Shown here one piece after another: positions 1 through 9,020 of a stretch of DNA of 64,000 nt; the stretch's first letter is position 1, and each line of letters opens with the position of its first letter. The position numbers were made by a program, and so were the translations under genes. Source of the stretch: Pedobacter sp. PAMC26386 (GTDB taxonomy: Bacteria; Bacteroidota; Bacteroidia; Sphingobacteriales; Sphingobacteriaceae); the NCBI GenBank assembly GCA_014302835.1, contig CP060294.1:3745067-3809066 (forward strand). The letters run 5' to 3'. Under the pieces are notes generated by a model, which had not been told where the DNA came from, ran no database searches, and saw nothing but the letters and a program-made list of their open reading frames with translations.

Positions 1-2
1 TG

Positions 3-110
3 ATTAGTACAGTGATCCGCTTTAAAGGAACTTACTATTTACCTTACAGGTTACATGCAACAAAGGATTTGATGTATAGTGCGTATCCAAATGCAAGAGC
101 TTTTTTTTAA
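3..110 (+). CDS. C-terminal tail of an unidentified protein (truncated by window edge)
   Basis: An open frame enters from the left edge and ends at a TAA after 35 codons. The visible tail is rich in aromatic and basic residues and ends in Ala-Arg-Ala-Phe-Phe. The aromatic end would suit an outer-membrane barrel, but the fragment is too short to assign a family. The last codons lie in a run of eight T, so a frameshift could hide the true end. It points the same way as the alginate-lyase-like gene 230 bases downstream. Confidence 0.35.
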   Translation: MSTVIRFKGTYYLPYRLHATKDLMYSAYPNARAFF

Positions 111-294
111 ATTTAAAACAAAATACGACCCCCTATTGGTATTCCGTAATCAGTTTTACGAAAAATATAAACCATAGTTATTAAGCTCTGCCCTACAGCC
201 ATGTCCAAAGATGTCCACTTTACCATAATGGTAAACCAGACTTTGAATTATTTAGATTTTCACCCCCTTTTAATTAGAATTTCATCCTCTCGGA

Positions 295-302
295 TAATTT
301 TG
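295..302 (+). promoter_or_regulatory. Candidate -7 box for the alginate-lyase-like gene
   Basis: TAATTTTG matches the Bacteroidota -7 consensus TAnnTTTG. It lies 40 bases before the ATG at 343. No clear -33 TTG is visible about 20 bases upstream, so this is a match to half of the promoter only. Confidence 0.4.
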
Positions 303-342
303 ATGCAGGTAATTTGCCATACCAAACTTATATCAAAGAATT

Positions 343-1458
343 ATGAAAAACTTAAGCTATTTAGCAGCCCTCACACTGGCGATCTGTTTTACCAGTTGTA
401 AAAAAGAGAGCCCAACTGGGAAAGTAACTCCCGCCATGATCACCAAAACACAAGCTGCCGGGGACACTGCAATCTTCTCAAGAAACCTAGTTTTCAGCAT
501 TACCGGGCTAACTAAAATCGGAGCCGATCTGACCGGAGTAAACCAGGGACAAGTACAAAGGCTAATTAGCAATACTGCATATGCCGCGCTGACAAAAACC
601 ACAAACACAACTACTGTCGGAAGTCAGGGTACAGAACTCAAATCCATTGCTTTACAATGGGCAATTTCACCAGGGCGTGATACCGCTGCCAAATACCTCG
701 ACAAGGCAAAAACAAATCTGCTAGCCTGGGCAGCCGTAAACACCCCCTCCAGCAGCACCCCTACCGAGGCCGCCTTTATAGAGATTTTTGAAGCCTACTC
801 CATAGTCAGAGCAAACATCCCAGCGGTAAACAAAACAACTATTGATGCCTGGCTGAAAAAGACTGCAACCTATTACATCACTAATGCAGCTAATTATACC
901 AACAGAAAAAACAACTGGGAAACAATCAGACTGAATCTCCTATATGACATTGGCTATATCCTGAATGATGCAACCATCCTCAACCATGTCAGAAATGCCT
1001 ACAATACCCAATTAAACGTAAACTTATTTGCCGGAGGAAAAACCGAGGACTACGTCAATAGAGATGCCTTCGCCTACCATGCCTATAACCTCTATTTTTA
1101 CGCAAGAATACTCAGAGCCGTTTCCTTATATGAAGGCCAGACAGCCGGAAATAATCTCCTGAACAAAGCCAACAACATCAACATCACCATTCCAAACACC
1201 ATCACTTTTTGGGAACCCTACATGCTAGACCCAGCAAACAATATTCACCTTGAATTTGTAAACACCGGCTATGCACCAGACAAATCACGTTCAGATTACA
1301 ACAAGCCCTATAACCCGTCAAGTACAGTATATGTCTTAGACCAACTTGTCTATAGTTTCCCTGAAGTAGTCAATTACGAAGAAATCATCGTTGGCTCAAA
1401 CACAACCAGATTCAGAAACTTAGAATACTATCTGAACACACTTGAATACAATCTATAG
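343..1458 (+). CDS. Alginate-lyase-family lipoprotein
   Basis: This 371-residue protein starts with a lipoprotein signal peptide: a hydrophobic stretch ending Phe-Thr-Ser-Cys, with Cys19 as the lipidated residue. The rest is an all-alpha domain like the alginate lyase domain (PF05426, PL5-like). It has an Asn-Asn-Trp segment near residue 190 and an Asn-Arg-Asp-Ala-Phe-x-Tyr-His-x-Tyr-Asn-Leu motif near residue 240, which resembles the lyase catalytic region. Family members cleave uronic-acid polysaccharides by beta-elimination; the substrate here is unknown. The lipid anchor suggests an outer-membrane or periplasmic location. No SusC/SusD pair is visible, so a polysaccharide utilisation locus cannot be claimed. 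Confidence 0.7.
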   Translation: MKNLSYLAALTLAICFTSCKKESPTGKVTPAMITKTQAAGDTAIFSRNLVFSITGLTKIGADLTGVNQGQVQRLISNTAYAALTKTTNTTTVGSQGTELKSIALQWAISPGRDTAAKYLDKAKTNLLAWAAVNTPSSSTPTEAAFIEIFEAYSIVRANIPAVNKTTIDAWLKKTATYYITNAANYTNRKNNWETIRLNLLYDIGYILNDATILNHVRNAYNTQLNVNLFAGGKTEDYVNRDAFAYHAYNLYFYARILRAVSLYEGQTAGNNLLNKANNINITIPNTITFWEPYMLDPANNIHLEFVNTGYAPDKSRSDYNKPYNPSSTVYVLDQLVYSFPEVVNYEEIIVGSNTTRFRNLEYYLNTLEYNL

Positions 1459-1649
1459 AAAGAAAAAAAAATCAATAGCACAATTAATTCAGACAGTCGG
1501 TGGGCAGGCAAATCTCAATCAGTTTTTAAATCAACCAGGTTAGAAGAGCAGGACGCAGGAAGTTATATATTAAAGTGAATATCGAATCGGTACTTCCTTA
1601 AAGAACACGCTACCTACACCATCCCATACATTCCTGGAGAAATTAAAAT

Positions 1650-1724
1650 AAAAAAGCAACAACTGTATTTCAGGCCTTATTCATTCTTCATGAATACCAT
1701 CCGAAATACAGTTGTTGCTTTTTT
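1650..1724. terminator. Bidirectional terminator with 22-bp perfect arms
   Basis: A perfect 22-bp inverted repeat (1650-1671 and 1703-1724) carries an A run on the left and a T run on the right. It lies between two convergent genes, so it can stop transcription from both sides. The 31-base loop holds a second small palindrome (tattcat / atgaata), giving a branched or extended hairpin. Confidence 0.8.
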
Positions 1725-1752
1725 ATTTTTTCGAGGAGAAACACTTTCTCCC

Positions 1753-2577
1753 TTACAATCTAACCTGCTCCGAAACCACTTTTTTCGAAAAGAAGATAGA
1801 AGCATGCGCATCAAACACTTCATGATCACCCGAAGTATAAAACCTCATCTCCCCATCCTTCGCCAACAAGCTTTCTATCTCACTATGCCTTTTCATATAG
1901 TCAACCAGACTACGTGCCACAATATCTCCCTGTGCTACAAGAGCTATTCCCTCCGGCAAATATCCCTTGATCTTAGGCACTAACAACGGATAATGTGTAC
2001 AAGCCAGTAAGATCGCATCAATATCACCAGACTGCGCAAGCAGCTGATCAATATACTTCTTCACAAAATAGTCTGCCCCTTCATTCACATGTTCATTGTT
2101 TTCAATCAGTGGAACCCACATCGGGCAGCTCTGCTGAACCACATTAACCTCAGGAAACTGGTGATTTATCTCTATCAGATAAGATTCTGAATTAATCGTT
2201 CCACGTGTCCCCATTACCCCAATAGTCTTCGATTCTGTATAACCACCAATTACTTCGGCCGTAGGCCGGATCACCCCCAATACCTTATACCCAGGATACT
2301 TCACAGGAAGAACCTTTTGCTGAATGGTTCTTAACGCTTTCGCAGAAGCCGTATTACAAGCCAGGATAACCAGTGGACAACCCTGTGCAAATAACCACTC
2401 CACACACTCCAGGGTATACTTGTAAATCGTCTCAAAAGAATGGTCACCATAAGGTGCCCTCGCATTATCCCCAAAATAGATATAGTTATAATCCGGCAGT
2501 TGTTTAGCGATAGATTCGAAGACCGTCAAACCACCATACCCTGAATCAAATACACCTATAGATTTTTTATTTATCAT
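1753..2577 (-). CDS. murI: Glutamate racemase
   Basis: Interconverts L- and D-glutamate in the cytoplasm, supplying D-Glu for peptidoglycan. The 274-residue length is normal. The family signature Phe-Asp-Ser-Gly-x-Gly-Gly-Leu is at residues 10-17. The two catalytic cysteines are visible: Cys74 in LACNTAS and Cys193 in LACTHYP. It is the last gene of the uppS-bamA-ompH-ompH-murI series. A strong terminator for the ompH genes ends only three bases before its ATG, so its expression probably depends on read-through or on a promoter inside that sequence. Confidence 0.95.
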   Translation of the reverse strand: MINKKSIGVFDSGYGGLTVFESIAKQLPDYNYIYFGDNARAPYGDHSFETIYKYTLECVEWLFAQGCPLVILACNTASAKALRTIQQKVLPVKYPGYKVLGVIRPTAEVIGGYTESKTIGVMGTRGTINSESYLIEINHQFPEVNVVQQSCPMWVPLIENNEHVNEGADYFVKKYIDQLLAQSGDIDAILLACTHYPLLVPKIKGYLPEGIALVAQGDIVARSLVDYMKRHSEIESLLAKDGEMRFYTSGDHEVFDAHASIFFSKKVVSEQVRL

Positions 2578-2580
2578 GAC

Positions 2581-2614
2581 AAAAAAAACGGCACCGGGAA
2601 AATACCCGATGCCG
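2581..2614 (-). terminator. Terminator between ompH and murI
   Basis: On the minus strand a GC-rich stem (2589-2598 with 2604-2614, one mismatch) is followed by eight U (2581-2588), then three bases, then the murI ATG at 2577. It has the form of a strong intrinsic terminator for the bamA-ompH transcript. Confidence 0.8.
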
Positions 2615-2637
2615 CAATTTATATATTTTTTTAAATA

Positions 2638-3213
2638 TTATTTCTTCTTAGGTGCTGCAACTGCAGCAGCAGAGATACCTAATTTAGCTTTAACTAAAGC
2701 TGTAACATCGTCACCACCTTCCCATGCTAAAAGGTTGTTTGCACCGTTTTGTGCAGAGCTATCAAATACATAAGCAAGACCTTTGTCTCTAGCTACAGCT
2801 TTAACTGCAGTTTGGAATTTAGCGTTTAATGGAGCTAATAATTCACCTTGTTTAGTAGCAATATCTTGCTGGGCTTTCTGGCTTGCCTCACCGATACGTT
2901 TTTCCATATCCTGTAATTCAACACCCATAGCTTGTAATTCTTTACCAACAGTTTCTTTGTTCGCTTCACTCAAAGTTTTGTTTTTAGCAACTGCAGCCTC
3001 ATACTTTACAGTGTACTCACTTCTCATTTTTTCGATCTCAGCTTGTTTTTGTTTTTGAAGAGTCTCTAAAGTTGCTGATGCAGTTTTCGCTTCAGGCATA
3101 ACAGCAAAAATAGCTTCAGAATCCAGATGTGCAATTTTTTGTTGAGCACTTGCAACATTAGCAGTAAACAAAAGGCCAGCTGCCACAAAAAATACGTTAA
3201 TTAACTTTCTCAT
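2638..3213 (-). CDS. OmpH/Skp-family periplasmic chaperone (first copy)
   Basis: A 191-residue secreted protein with a signal peptide ending Ala-Ser-Ala-Gln near residue 24. A long charged alpha-helical middle (residues about 45-125) forms the coiled-coil arms typical of Skp. Skp-type chaperones hold unfolded outer-membrane proteins in the periplasm and deliver them to the BAM complex. It follows a second Skp-like gene and bamA on the same strand. The last residues are Ala-rich, then Lys-Lys-Lys. Which of the two copies matches E. coli Skp cannot be decided from sequence alone. Confidence 0.9.
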   Translation of the reverse strand: MRKLINVFFVAAGLLFTANVASAQQKIAHLDSEAIFAVMPEAKTASATLETLQKQKQAEIEKMRSEYTVKYEAAVAKNKTLSEANKETVGKELQAMGVELQDMEKRIGEASQKAQQDIATKQGELLAPLNAKFQTAVKAVARDKGLAYVFDSSAQNGANNLLAWEGGDDVTALVKAKLGISAAAVAAPKKK

Positions 3214-3259
3214 TTTTATTGTTCTTAATAGTTGTTTTTTAAAATTTATTTATGTGTGT

Positions 3260-3787
3260 CTATTTTACAGTGTTTGGTTTATAACCTAATCTGATAATAA
3301 CATCATTACTCAGGTCATAATTACTACTCGCGTAAATCATCATGGTAGCTTCGCTGCTTTTATCAAAGATAAAATCCAGAAACTTAGTTTTAGCCAGATC
3401 AGCAATTACACTAGTAACTTTATCCTGAATAGGCTTAAGCAATTTTGCTCTCGTCTGGAAAAGCTCACCTTCCGGTCCGAATTTCTGACGCTGGAATTCT
3501 TTAGCTGCTTTTTCCTTTTCAATGATATCATTCTCTCTGCGTTTACGCATATCATCTGTCAATAAGACCTGATCAGCCTGATAAGCTTTATACATCTTAT
3601 CGATAGCTGTAAAGTTAGCATCAACATCTTTCTGCCATTGCTGCGACAATACATTCAGCTGGTTTTGTGAAGACTTGTATTCAGGTAAATTTTTAAGGAT
3701 ATACTCTGTGTCAACATAAGCAAACTTCTGCGCAAAAGCACCAAATCCTGCGAAAACTAAAAATCCGATTAAAATAACTTTCTTCAT
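3260..3787 (-). CDS. OmpH/Skp-family periplasmic chaperone (second copy)
   Basis: A 175-residue protein. I start it at the ATG at 3787, which gives a clean signal peptide (Met-Lys-Lys-Val-Ile-Leu-Ile-Gly, cleavage after Phe-Ala-Gln). The frame stays open upstream, but that part overlaps bamA and has no signal-like character. The mature part is a Lys/Gln/Glu-rich helical protein like Skp. It begins seven bases after the bamA stop, so it is surely cotranscribed with bamA. Tandem divergent Skp-like genes after bamA are common in Bacteroidota. Confidence 0.9.
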   Translation of the reverse strand: MKKVILIGFLVFAGFGAFAQKFAYVDTEYILKNLPEYKSSQNQLNVLSQQWQKDVDANFTAIDKMYKAYQADQVLLTDDMRKRRENDIIEKEKAAKEFQRQKFGPEGELFQTRAKLLKPIQDKVTSVIADLAKTKFLDFIFDKSSEATMMIYASSNYDLSNDVIIRLGYKPNTVK

Positions 3788-3794
3788 TTCTATA

Positions 3795-6353
3795 TTAATT
3801 AAATCCACCCAATTGCTGGGCAATACTAAATGTGAAATTCTGTTTACCACCATTAGTTGCTCCTTGAATTGTATCAAACGGAAATCCGTAATCGATACCT
3901 AACATTCCAAATATCGGTAAAAATATTCTAGCTCCAATACCTGCAGACCTTCTAACATTAAAAGGATTGTATTCTGAAAACTTATTCCAGGTATTACCAC
4001 CCTCAGCAAAGCCCACAATATAAGCAGTTGCCTGCTGACTTGCAATAACAGGATATCTTAATTCCATTACATATTTAGTGTAAATAGGACTTCCTGATTG
4101 CTGAGCAATTTGAATCTGCGAACTTGTAGTAGCCGTTGCAGGAGTAACTACGTTGTTTGCATATCCACGCATTGTGATGATCTCAGATCCCTGAAGGAAA
4201 TCAAATCCCTGCATACCATCACCACCAAGTTTAAACCTTTCAAAAGCAGACTGACCTACAGCTTGGTTGTATGAACCTAAGAAACCAAATTGAGCCTGAC
4301 CTTTAAATACTAGTTTACCCATTACTCTCTGGAACCACTGACCTTCAAATTTCCATTTGTGGTATTCAGTAAATTTATAACGCTCTTTATCCGATGCTGT
4401 TGCATAGTTCACTTTATTTAGCAACGAATAAGGAGGAGTTGCCTGTATTGTGAATTTGAAATAAGAACCTTCAGTTGGGAAGATTGGTGAGTTTCTTGAG
4501 TCACGGCTAATCTCCTGCGTTAAGTTCAAGTTATAAGACGTACCAGTGTTAAATAAATAACCAGGATAGTTATTCAGGATATACTGTTGCATATTAACTG
4601 CATGTGAGATCTGGAAATAGTTATCAGGCCATTTTAAGACTCTACCCAAACTTACAGTTACACCATTTAAACGAATCCGTTGTGCCTGCGCTCCTGTTGC
4701 AACACCATTTGATGAAAGTGAAGTAAATGCACTTAAACCAAAACTCACTGGTTTCTTTCCACCTAACCATGGCTCAGAGAAAGAGAAACTATAAGACTGG
4801 TAGTACTGACCATTGGTCTGACCACGAAGACTTAATTTCTGACCATCACCTTTAGGCAGTGGTTTGTAAGCTTTTGGATTTAATATATTTCTTAAGGAGA
4901 AGTTATTAAACGTCAAACCAATTGTTCCGATTACACGACCGCCACCGAAACCACCAGATAATTCTACCTGATCAGAAGGTTTCTCTTCTACAGCATACTC
5001 GATATCAACAGTACCATCAGAAGGATTCGGTTTTGGAGTCGGTACAGTTTTAGATTCATCAAAGTTACCTAACTGACCAAGGTCACGTACCGTACGTACC
5101 AATAACTCTTTAGAGAACTTATCACCTGGTCTTGTACGTACTTGACGTAATACTACCCTATCATTCGTAATTGTATTTCCTTTAACAGTAATCCTGTTAT
5201 TGGTATACTGAGGGCCTTCATAAATTCTTACTTCTAAATCTACAGTATCATTATATATTTTTGTCTGAACCGGCTCCACGTTAAAAGTAAGGTAACCATC
5301 ATTCAGATAAATGCTCGATACGTCATCACTTTCAGCCCCGTTACCATGAAGTTTAGCATTTAGCTTTTCTTCACTAAAAATATCACCTTTCTCGATACCC
5401 AATACTTTAGTCAGATCTTTAGTTGCATACTTTGCATTTCCAGCCCAGGTGATATTTCCAACATAATATTTTGGACCTTCATACAAATCGATCTTAATCC
5501 CAACAGATTTCTTATTGTACTGGTAGGTTGTATCTTTAATAATTACGGCGTCACGGTAACCTTTTTCCTGCATTTTAGCAATCAGCTTTTCTTTATCTTC
5601 TTTATATTTCTCCTTGCTGAATTTACCAGAACCGAATACTTTATAGAAAGCCTGCTGCTTAGTTTTCTTCAGATACTTGCGTAAAGCCGAAGCTTTAAAA
5701 TCTTTGTTACCGGTAAAGTTGATCTCATGAACCTTTACTTTGTTTCCCCTATCTATGAAGACCTGCAATACCACCCCATTCTCCATATTCGGATCAGGCT
5801 TAGTTTTGTAGTCAACCTTGGTAAAGAAATAACCTTTTTCAGCAAGGTACTTATTGATTATACCCGTTGTACTGTTGTAAGTATTTTCGTTAATAATTGT
5901 TTTTCCTGACTTAGAATTCAGCTTTTCGGTAATATCCGTTTTCTGAGACTTGCTCAGTCCGTTTAGTTCAAAGGAGCTTAAACGAGGTCTTTCAACCACT
6001 TTGATGTCGAAATAAACAGTATCCAGAACCATTTTGGAGATATCAAGTTCGATATCATCAAACAATCCCTGCGCCCACAATGTTTTAATTGCATTAGACG
6101 TTGCTTCCCCTGGAAGTAAGATTTTTTCACCCTTAATTAACTTCGAAAGTGTAATAATAACTTCCTTATCAATAAACTTGGCACCGCTTAAAGTTGTTCC
6201 GCCTATAATGTATTCTTTAGGTTGAAAATAATCCATATCTGTACCGCTGACTTTTAAGCTTGGGGTATTAGGATTGGACTTTGGACGGGTAATCTGTGCC
6301 ATTGCCGGTGACCCGATCAAAAGCAATAATATGAGTTGGTATATTCTTTTCAT
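3795..6353 (-). CDS. bamA: Outer-membrane protein assembly factor BamA
   Basis: The 852-residue precursor has a signal peptide ending Pro-Ala-Met-Ala-Gln. After it come repeated POTRA domains (about residues 45-450) and a C-terminal 16-stranded Omp85 barrel. The barrel part includes a Gly-Gly-Phe-Gly-Gly-Gly-Arg segment near its start. BamA folds and inserts beta-barrel proteins into the outer membrane. The chain ends Gln-Leu-Gly-Gly-Phe-Asn rather than on an aromatic residue. Its place between uppS and two Skp-like chaperones fits: chaperones and insertase are made from one transcript. Confidence 0.95.
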   Translation of the reverse strand: MKRIYQLILLLLIGSPAMAQITRPKSNPNTPSLKVSGTDMDYFQPKEYIIGGTTLSGAKFIDKEVIITLSKLIKGEKILLPGEATSNAIKTLWAQGLFDDIELDISKMVLDTVYFDIKVVERPRLSSFELNGLSKSQKTDITEKLNSKSGKTIINENTYNSTTGIINKYLAEKGYFFTKVDYKTKPDPNMENGVVLQVFIDRGNKVKVHEINFTGNKDFKASALRKYLKKTKQQAFYKVFGSGKFSKEKYKEDKEKLIAKMQEKGYRDAVIIKDTTYQYNKKSVGIKIDLYEGPKYYVGNITWAGNAKYATKDLTKVLGIEKGDIFSEEKLNAKLHGNGAESDDVSSIYLNDGYLTFNVEPVQTKIYNDTVDLEVRIYEGPQYTNNRITVKGNTITNDRVVLRQVRTRPGDKFSKELLVRTVRDLGQLGNFDESKTVPTPKPNPSDGTVDIEYAVEEKPSDQVELSGGFGGGRVIGTIGLTFNNFSLRNILNPKAYKPLPKGDGQKLSLRGQTNGQYYQSYSFSFSEPWLGGKKPVSFGLSAFTSLSSNGVATGAQAQRIRLNGVTVSLGRVLKWPDNYFQISHAVNMQQYILNNYPGYLFNTGTSYNLNLTQEISRDSRNSPIFPTEGSYFKFTIQATPPYSLLNKVNYATASDKERYKFTEYHKWKFEGQWFQRVMGKLVFKGQAQFGFLGSYNQAVGQSAFERFKLGGDGMQGFDFLQGSEIITMRGYANNVVTPATATTSSQIQIAQQSGSPIYTKYVMELRYPVIASQQATAYIVGFAEGGNTWNKFSEYNPFNVRRSAGIGARIFLPIFGMLGIDYGFPFDTIQGATNGGKQNFTFSIAQQLGGFN

Positions 6354-6416
6354 TTACAATCTAAAAAACGTTGCTAAGTTAATTTAAACACATGTTAAAA
6401 AGTGTTAAAAGTAAAA

Positions 6417-7157
6417 TTAGTTCAACTGTTCACTAATTTTACCGAAGCGACGTTCGCGCTTTTGGTAGTCCACAATAGCTTCAAAAAGATCTTCTCTTCT
6501 GAAGTCAGGCCATAAAGTTTCGGTAAAATACAGCTCGCTGTAAGCCATCTGCCAAAGCAAAAAATTGCTAACCCTGTGCTCCCCGCTAGTTCGGATCATT
6601 AATTCAGGATCAGGCATATTTACAGTAGTTAATTGAGTAGAAAACTGTGTTTCATCAATTTCATCTACTTTAATTTTACCCTCCTGCACCAATAATGCAA
6701 TCTTTTTTGCCGCCTCCAAAATCTCCCATTTAGCACTATAGCTCAAAGCAAGTGTTAAAGTACAGGTGGTATTTCCGGCCGTTTTTTCCATTGCACTCTT
6801 TAAATCATCAATACATTTCTGAGGTAAAGAGGCTATATCGCCAATGGCATTTAACCTAATATTATTTTTATTGAGGGTATCTGTTTCATTGTTGATTGTT
6901 GCAATCAGCAACTCCATCAAGGCATTGACTTCGTCAATAGGTCTGTTCCAGTTTTCAGTAGAAAAAGCGTAAATAGTCAGATATTTCACACCTATGTCGG
7001 CACATCCTTCTACAATATCTTTTACAGATATTACACCACTTTCATGACCAAATGATCTGAATTTACCTTGATTTTTAGCCCATCTCCCATTCCCATCCAT
7101 AATAATGGCTATGTGTTCTGGTAAGCGACTCGTATCGATTTGTTCTTTAAATCCCAT
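6417..7157 (-). CDS. uppS: Undecaprenyl diphosphate synthase (isoprenyl transferase)
   Basis: A cis-prenyltransferase that adds isopentenyl units to farnesyl diphosphate, making the C55 carrier lipid for peptidoglycan and O-antigen. The 246 residues include the catalytic segment Ile-Met-Asp-Gly-Asn-Gly-Arg-Trp with Asp21. They also include the C-terminal Arg-Thr-Ser-Gly-Glu and Leu-Trp-Gln-x-x-Tyr-Ser-Glu motifs of the family. It lies 63 bases upstream of bamA on the same strand. Confidence 0.95.
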   Translation of the reverse strand: MGFKEQIDTSRLPEHIAIIMDGNGRWAKNQGKFRSFGHESGVISVKDIVEGCADIGVKYLTIYAFSTENWNRPIDEVNALMELLIATINNETDTLNKNNIRLNAIGDIASLPQKCIDDLKSAMEKTAGNTTCTLTLALSYSAKWEILEAAKKIALLVQEGKIKVDEIDETQFSTQLTTVNMPDPELMIRTSGEHRVSNFLLWQMAYSELYFTETLWPDFRREDLFEAIVDYQKRERRFGKISEQLN

Positions 7158-7312
7158 TTATTTGTGCAAATATGGCTAAAATGTCTAACATACAGAAGAA
7201 TGACACGTTAGAAAACATCAAAGTTATAAGATATTTTGTTTATTTCTATCATAAACTTACTGGCTAAACGAAGGAAAAGTTCATTTTATGATATGATGTA
7301 GGAATAATTTAG

Positions 7313-8098
7313 TTAAAAAGAGTAACACTTGTCAGAAGTGAACGTATAAGAAAGACCTATGTGTATAAAAAAGTAAGTGTCGTTTTTAACGAAATTACCA
7401 CGCTGAGCACCAGGAGTTCCAATGCCCGTAGGGTCAGAAAGGATGGTTCCGTTATTTCCAGAAACAGGTATCTGAGGGTATCTGTCCCCAACATCATCCA
7501 GGTAATCTGTTTTTGCTGTTCTATATCCTAGCTGTGTAAATATACCCAGACGCTCCCCTATCCGATACTTCATCCCTATTCCATAAGGAATACTGACTGC
7601 ATAATTTTTATACTTCTTACCTTCAGTCTCATAATATCTTAATTCATAAGTCTCTGTCTTACCGTCAGTACTAGTATAAGTAGCCTTCGGATTAAACAAT
7701 ACGCCACCAATACCAGCAAACATATAAGGCGTAAAATTCTGTCTTCCACCACCAGAAAAGTACTCCAGAAAATTAAAATCTACTTGTAAACTCAGTTCAT
7801 TTAAAGCGGTAGAAAAATTAAGTCCCCGCGCTTTCAAACTTGCATCATTAGATTTCAGATCATCTCCTTTGATATGTCCATAATTATAGTGTAAACCTAT
7901 AGCCCAGTAAGGATCAAGATTACGCTTTACATAAGCACCAAAAGCAACACCACTTGGTTTAAAAAGTTTGTTTGGATTGATATCACCGATATATCCGGCA
8001 GCCCCGGCATTAATTCCAAGTTCTGTAGTCTGAGATTTTACAGCACTGGAAAGGATACAGCTTAGCACAATAGGAAATACTATCTTTTTGAATCTCAT
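7313..8098 (-). CDS. DUF6089-type outer-membrane beta-barrel protein
   Basis: A 261-residue protein with a signal peptide ending Val-Lys-Ser-Gln. Its Gly- and aromatic-rich beta pattern resembles the DUF6089 barrel proteins that Bacteroidota encode between nadK and uppS. Typical features are an N-terminal Gly-Tyr-Ile-Gly-Asp motif and a Tyr-rich final strand. I use the ATG at 8098, one base after the nadK stop, because it gives a proper signal peptide; the frame extends 7 codons upstream into nadK. Its function is unknown. Linkage to bamA suggests an envelope role. Confidence 0.8.
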   Translation of the reverse strand: MRFKKIVFPIVLSCILSSAVKSQTTELGINAGAAGYIGDINPNKLFKPSGVAFGAYVKRNLDPYWAIGLHYNYGHIKGDDLKSNDASLKARGLNFSTALNELSLQVDFNFLEYFSGGGRQNFTPYMFAGIGGVLFNPKATYTSTDGKTETYELRYYETEGKKYKNYAVSIPYGIGMKYRIGERLGIFTQLGYRTAKTDYLDDVGDRYPQIPVSGNNGTILSDPTGIGTPGAQRGNFVKNDTYFFIHIGLSYTFTSDKCYSF

Positions 8099-8099
8099 C

Positions 8100-8981
8100 T
8101 TAATAATTACGTGTATCAATTCCCCAAAGTAATTTGTTCCTCAAGGTAGTCAGATAACTTTCATTATTCAAACGAATCAGGTTCACATGAAAAGCAGCTT
8201 TATTTACCGTTATTTTAACTGATCTGTCTACTGTAGCTGTTCTGGAATCACAGGATACCAAAAACTTGGTACTCCGGGCTTCCACTTCAAACCGCAGCGT
8301 TACATCGTCAGGAATAATTACCGGTCTGACATTAAGGTTATGTGGCGCAATAGGAGTAATTACAAAATTCTGTGCACTTGGAAATATAATAGGTCCTCCA
8401 CAGCTTAAAGAATAGGCTGTTGAACCCGTAGGCGTCGCAATGATTAATCCATCTGCCCAGTAAGAATTGATAAATTCATCATTCATATATGCATGGATAA
8501 TCATCATTGCCGTGTTATCACGTCTGTGAATAGTGATATCATTCAGGGCAAAGTTCTCATCCCCAAAAAGATTATGTTTCGATTCCACGTTCAGTAAGGT
8601 CCGTTTATCCAAGGAATAATCGTGATTTACCAGTGCTTCAATCGCATTTCTAATCTCATTTTTATTGATACTGGCTAAAAAACCAAGCCTGCCGAAATTA
8701 ATTCCTATAACTGGAATTCCCGAGTCCCTGATTAAAGCAAGGGTATCTAATAATGTTCCGTCCCCACCTAAACTGATTAGGATCTCGGCATTATTACGTA
8801 GTTCAAGATGATTGGAGAAAGTCTTAAGATTAGCAGGGAGTGTTACTCTATCTTCAATAAAATCGTTGTAATCCTGATGCACAATAGTTTCAATCCCATA
8901 ATATTCAAGGGCATTAAAAACTTCCTGCACAAAAGGCAAAACGCTATTATTAAACTCTCTGCCGTAAATTGCAATCTTCAT
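8100..8981 (-). CDS. nadK: NAD kinase
   Basis: Phosphorylates NAD to NADP with ATP or polyphosphate. The diagnostic Gly-Gly-Asp-Gly motif is at residues 72-75 (Asp74 is catalytic). It is followed by Gly-x-Asn-x-Gly-x-Leu-Gly-Phe-Leu and by the conserved Thr-Pro-Thr-Gly-Ser-Thr-Ala-Tyr segment near residue 184. The length of 293 residues is usual. It sits in the conserved CBS-nadK-DUF6089-uppS-bamA order. Confidence 0.95.
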   Translation of the reverse strand: MKIAIYGREFNNSVLPFVQEVFNALEYYGIETIVHQDYNDFIEDRVTLPANLKTFSNHLELRNNAEILISLGGDGTLLDTLALIRDSGIPVIGINFGRLGFLASINKNEIRNAIEALVNHDYSLDKRTLLNVESKHNLFGDENFALNDITIHRRDNTAMMIIHAYMNDEFINSYWADGLIIATPTGSTAYSLSCGGPIIFPSAQNFVITPIAPHNLNVRPVIIPDDVTLRFEVEARSTKFLVSCDSRTATVDRSVKITVNKAAFHVNLIRLNNESYLTTLRNKLLWGIDTRNY

Positions 8982-9020
8982 TTAGATAAATATTGGGTGT
9001 TGAATCGTTATAGGAATGAA

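Noticed and set aside
1..1458. Polysaccharide utilisation locus around the alginate-lyase-like gene
   Set aside because: No SusC/SusD pair, regulator or second carbohydrate enzyme is visible, and the upstream gene fragment is too short to identify.
2783..3058. 91-codon plus-strand frame antisense to the first Skp-like gene
   Set aside because: Skp-like coding sequence rich in Ala/Lys/Gln codons gives long shadow frames on the other strand. Nothing else supports it.
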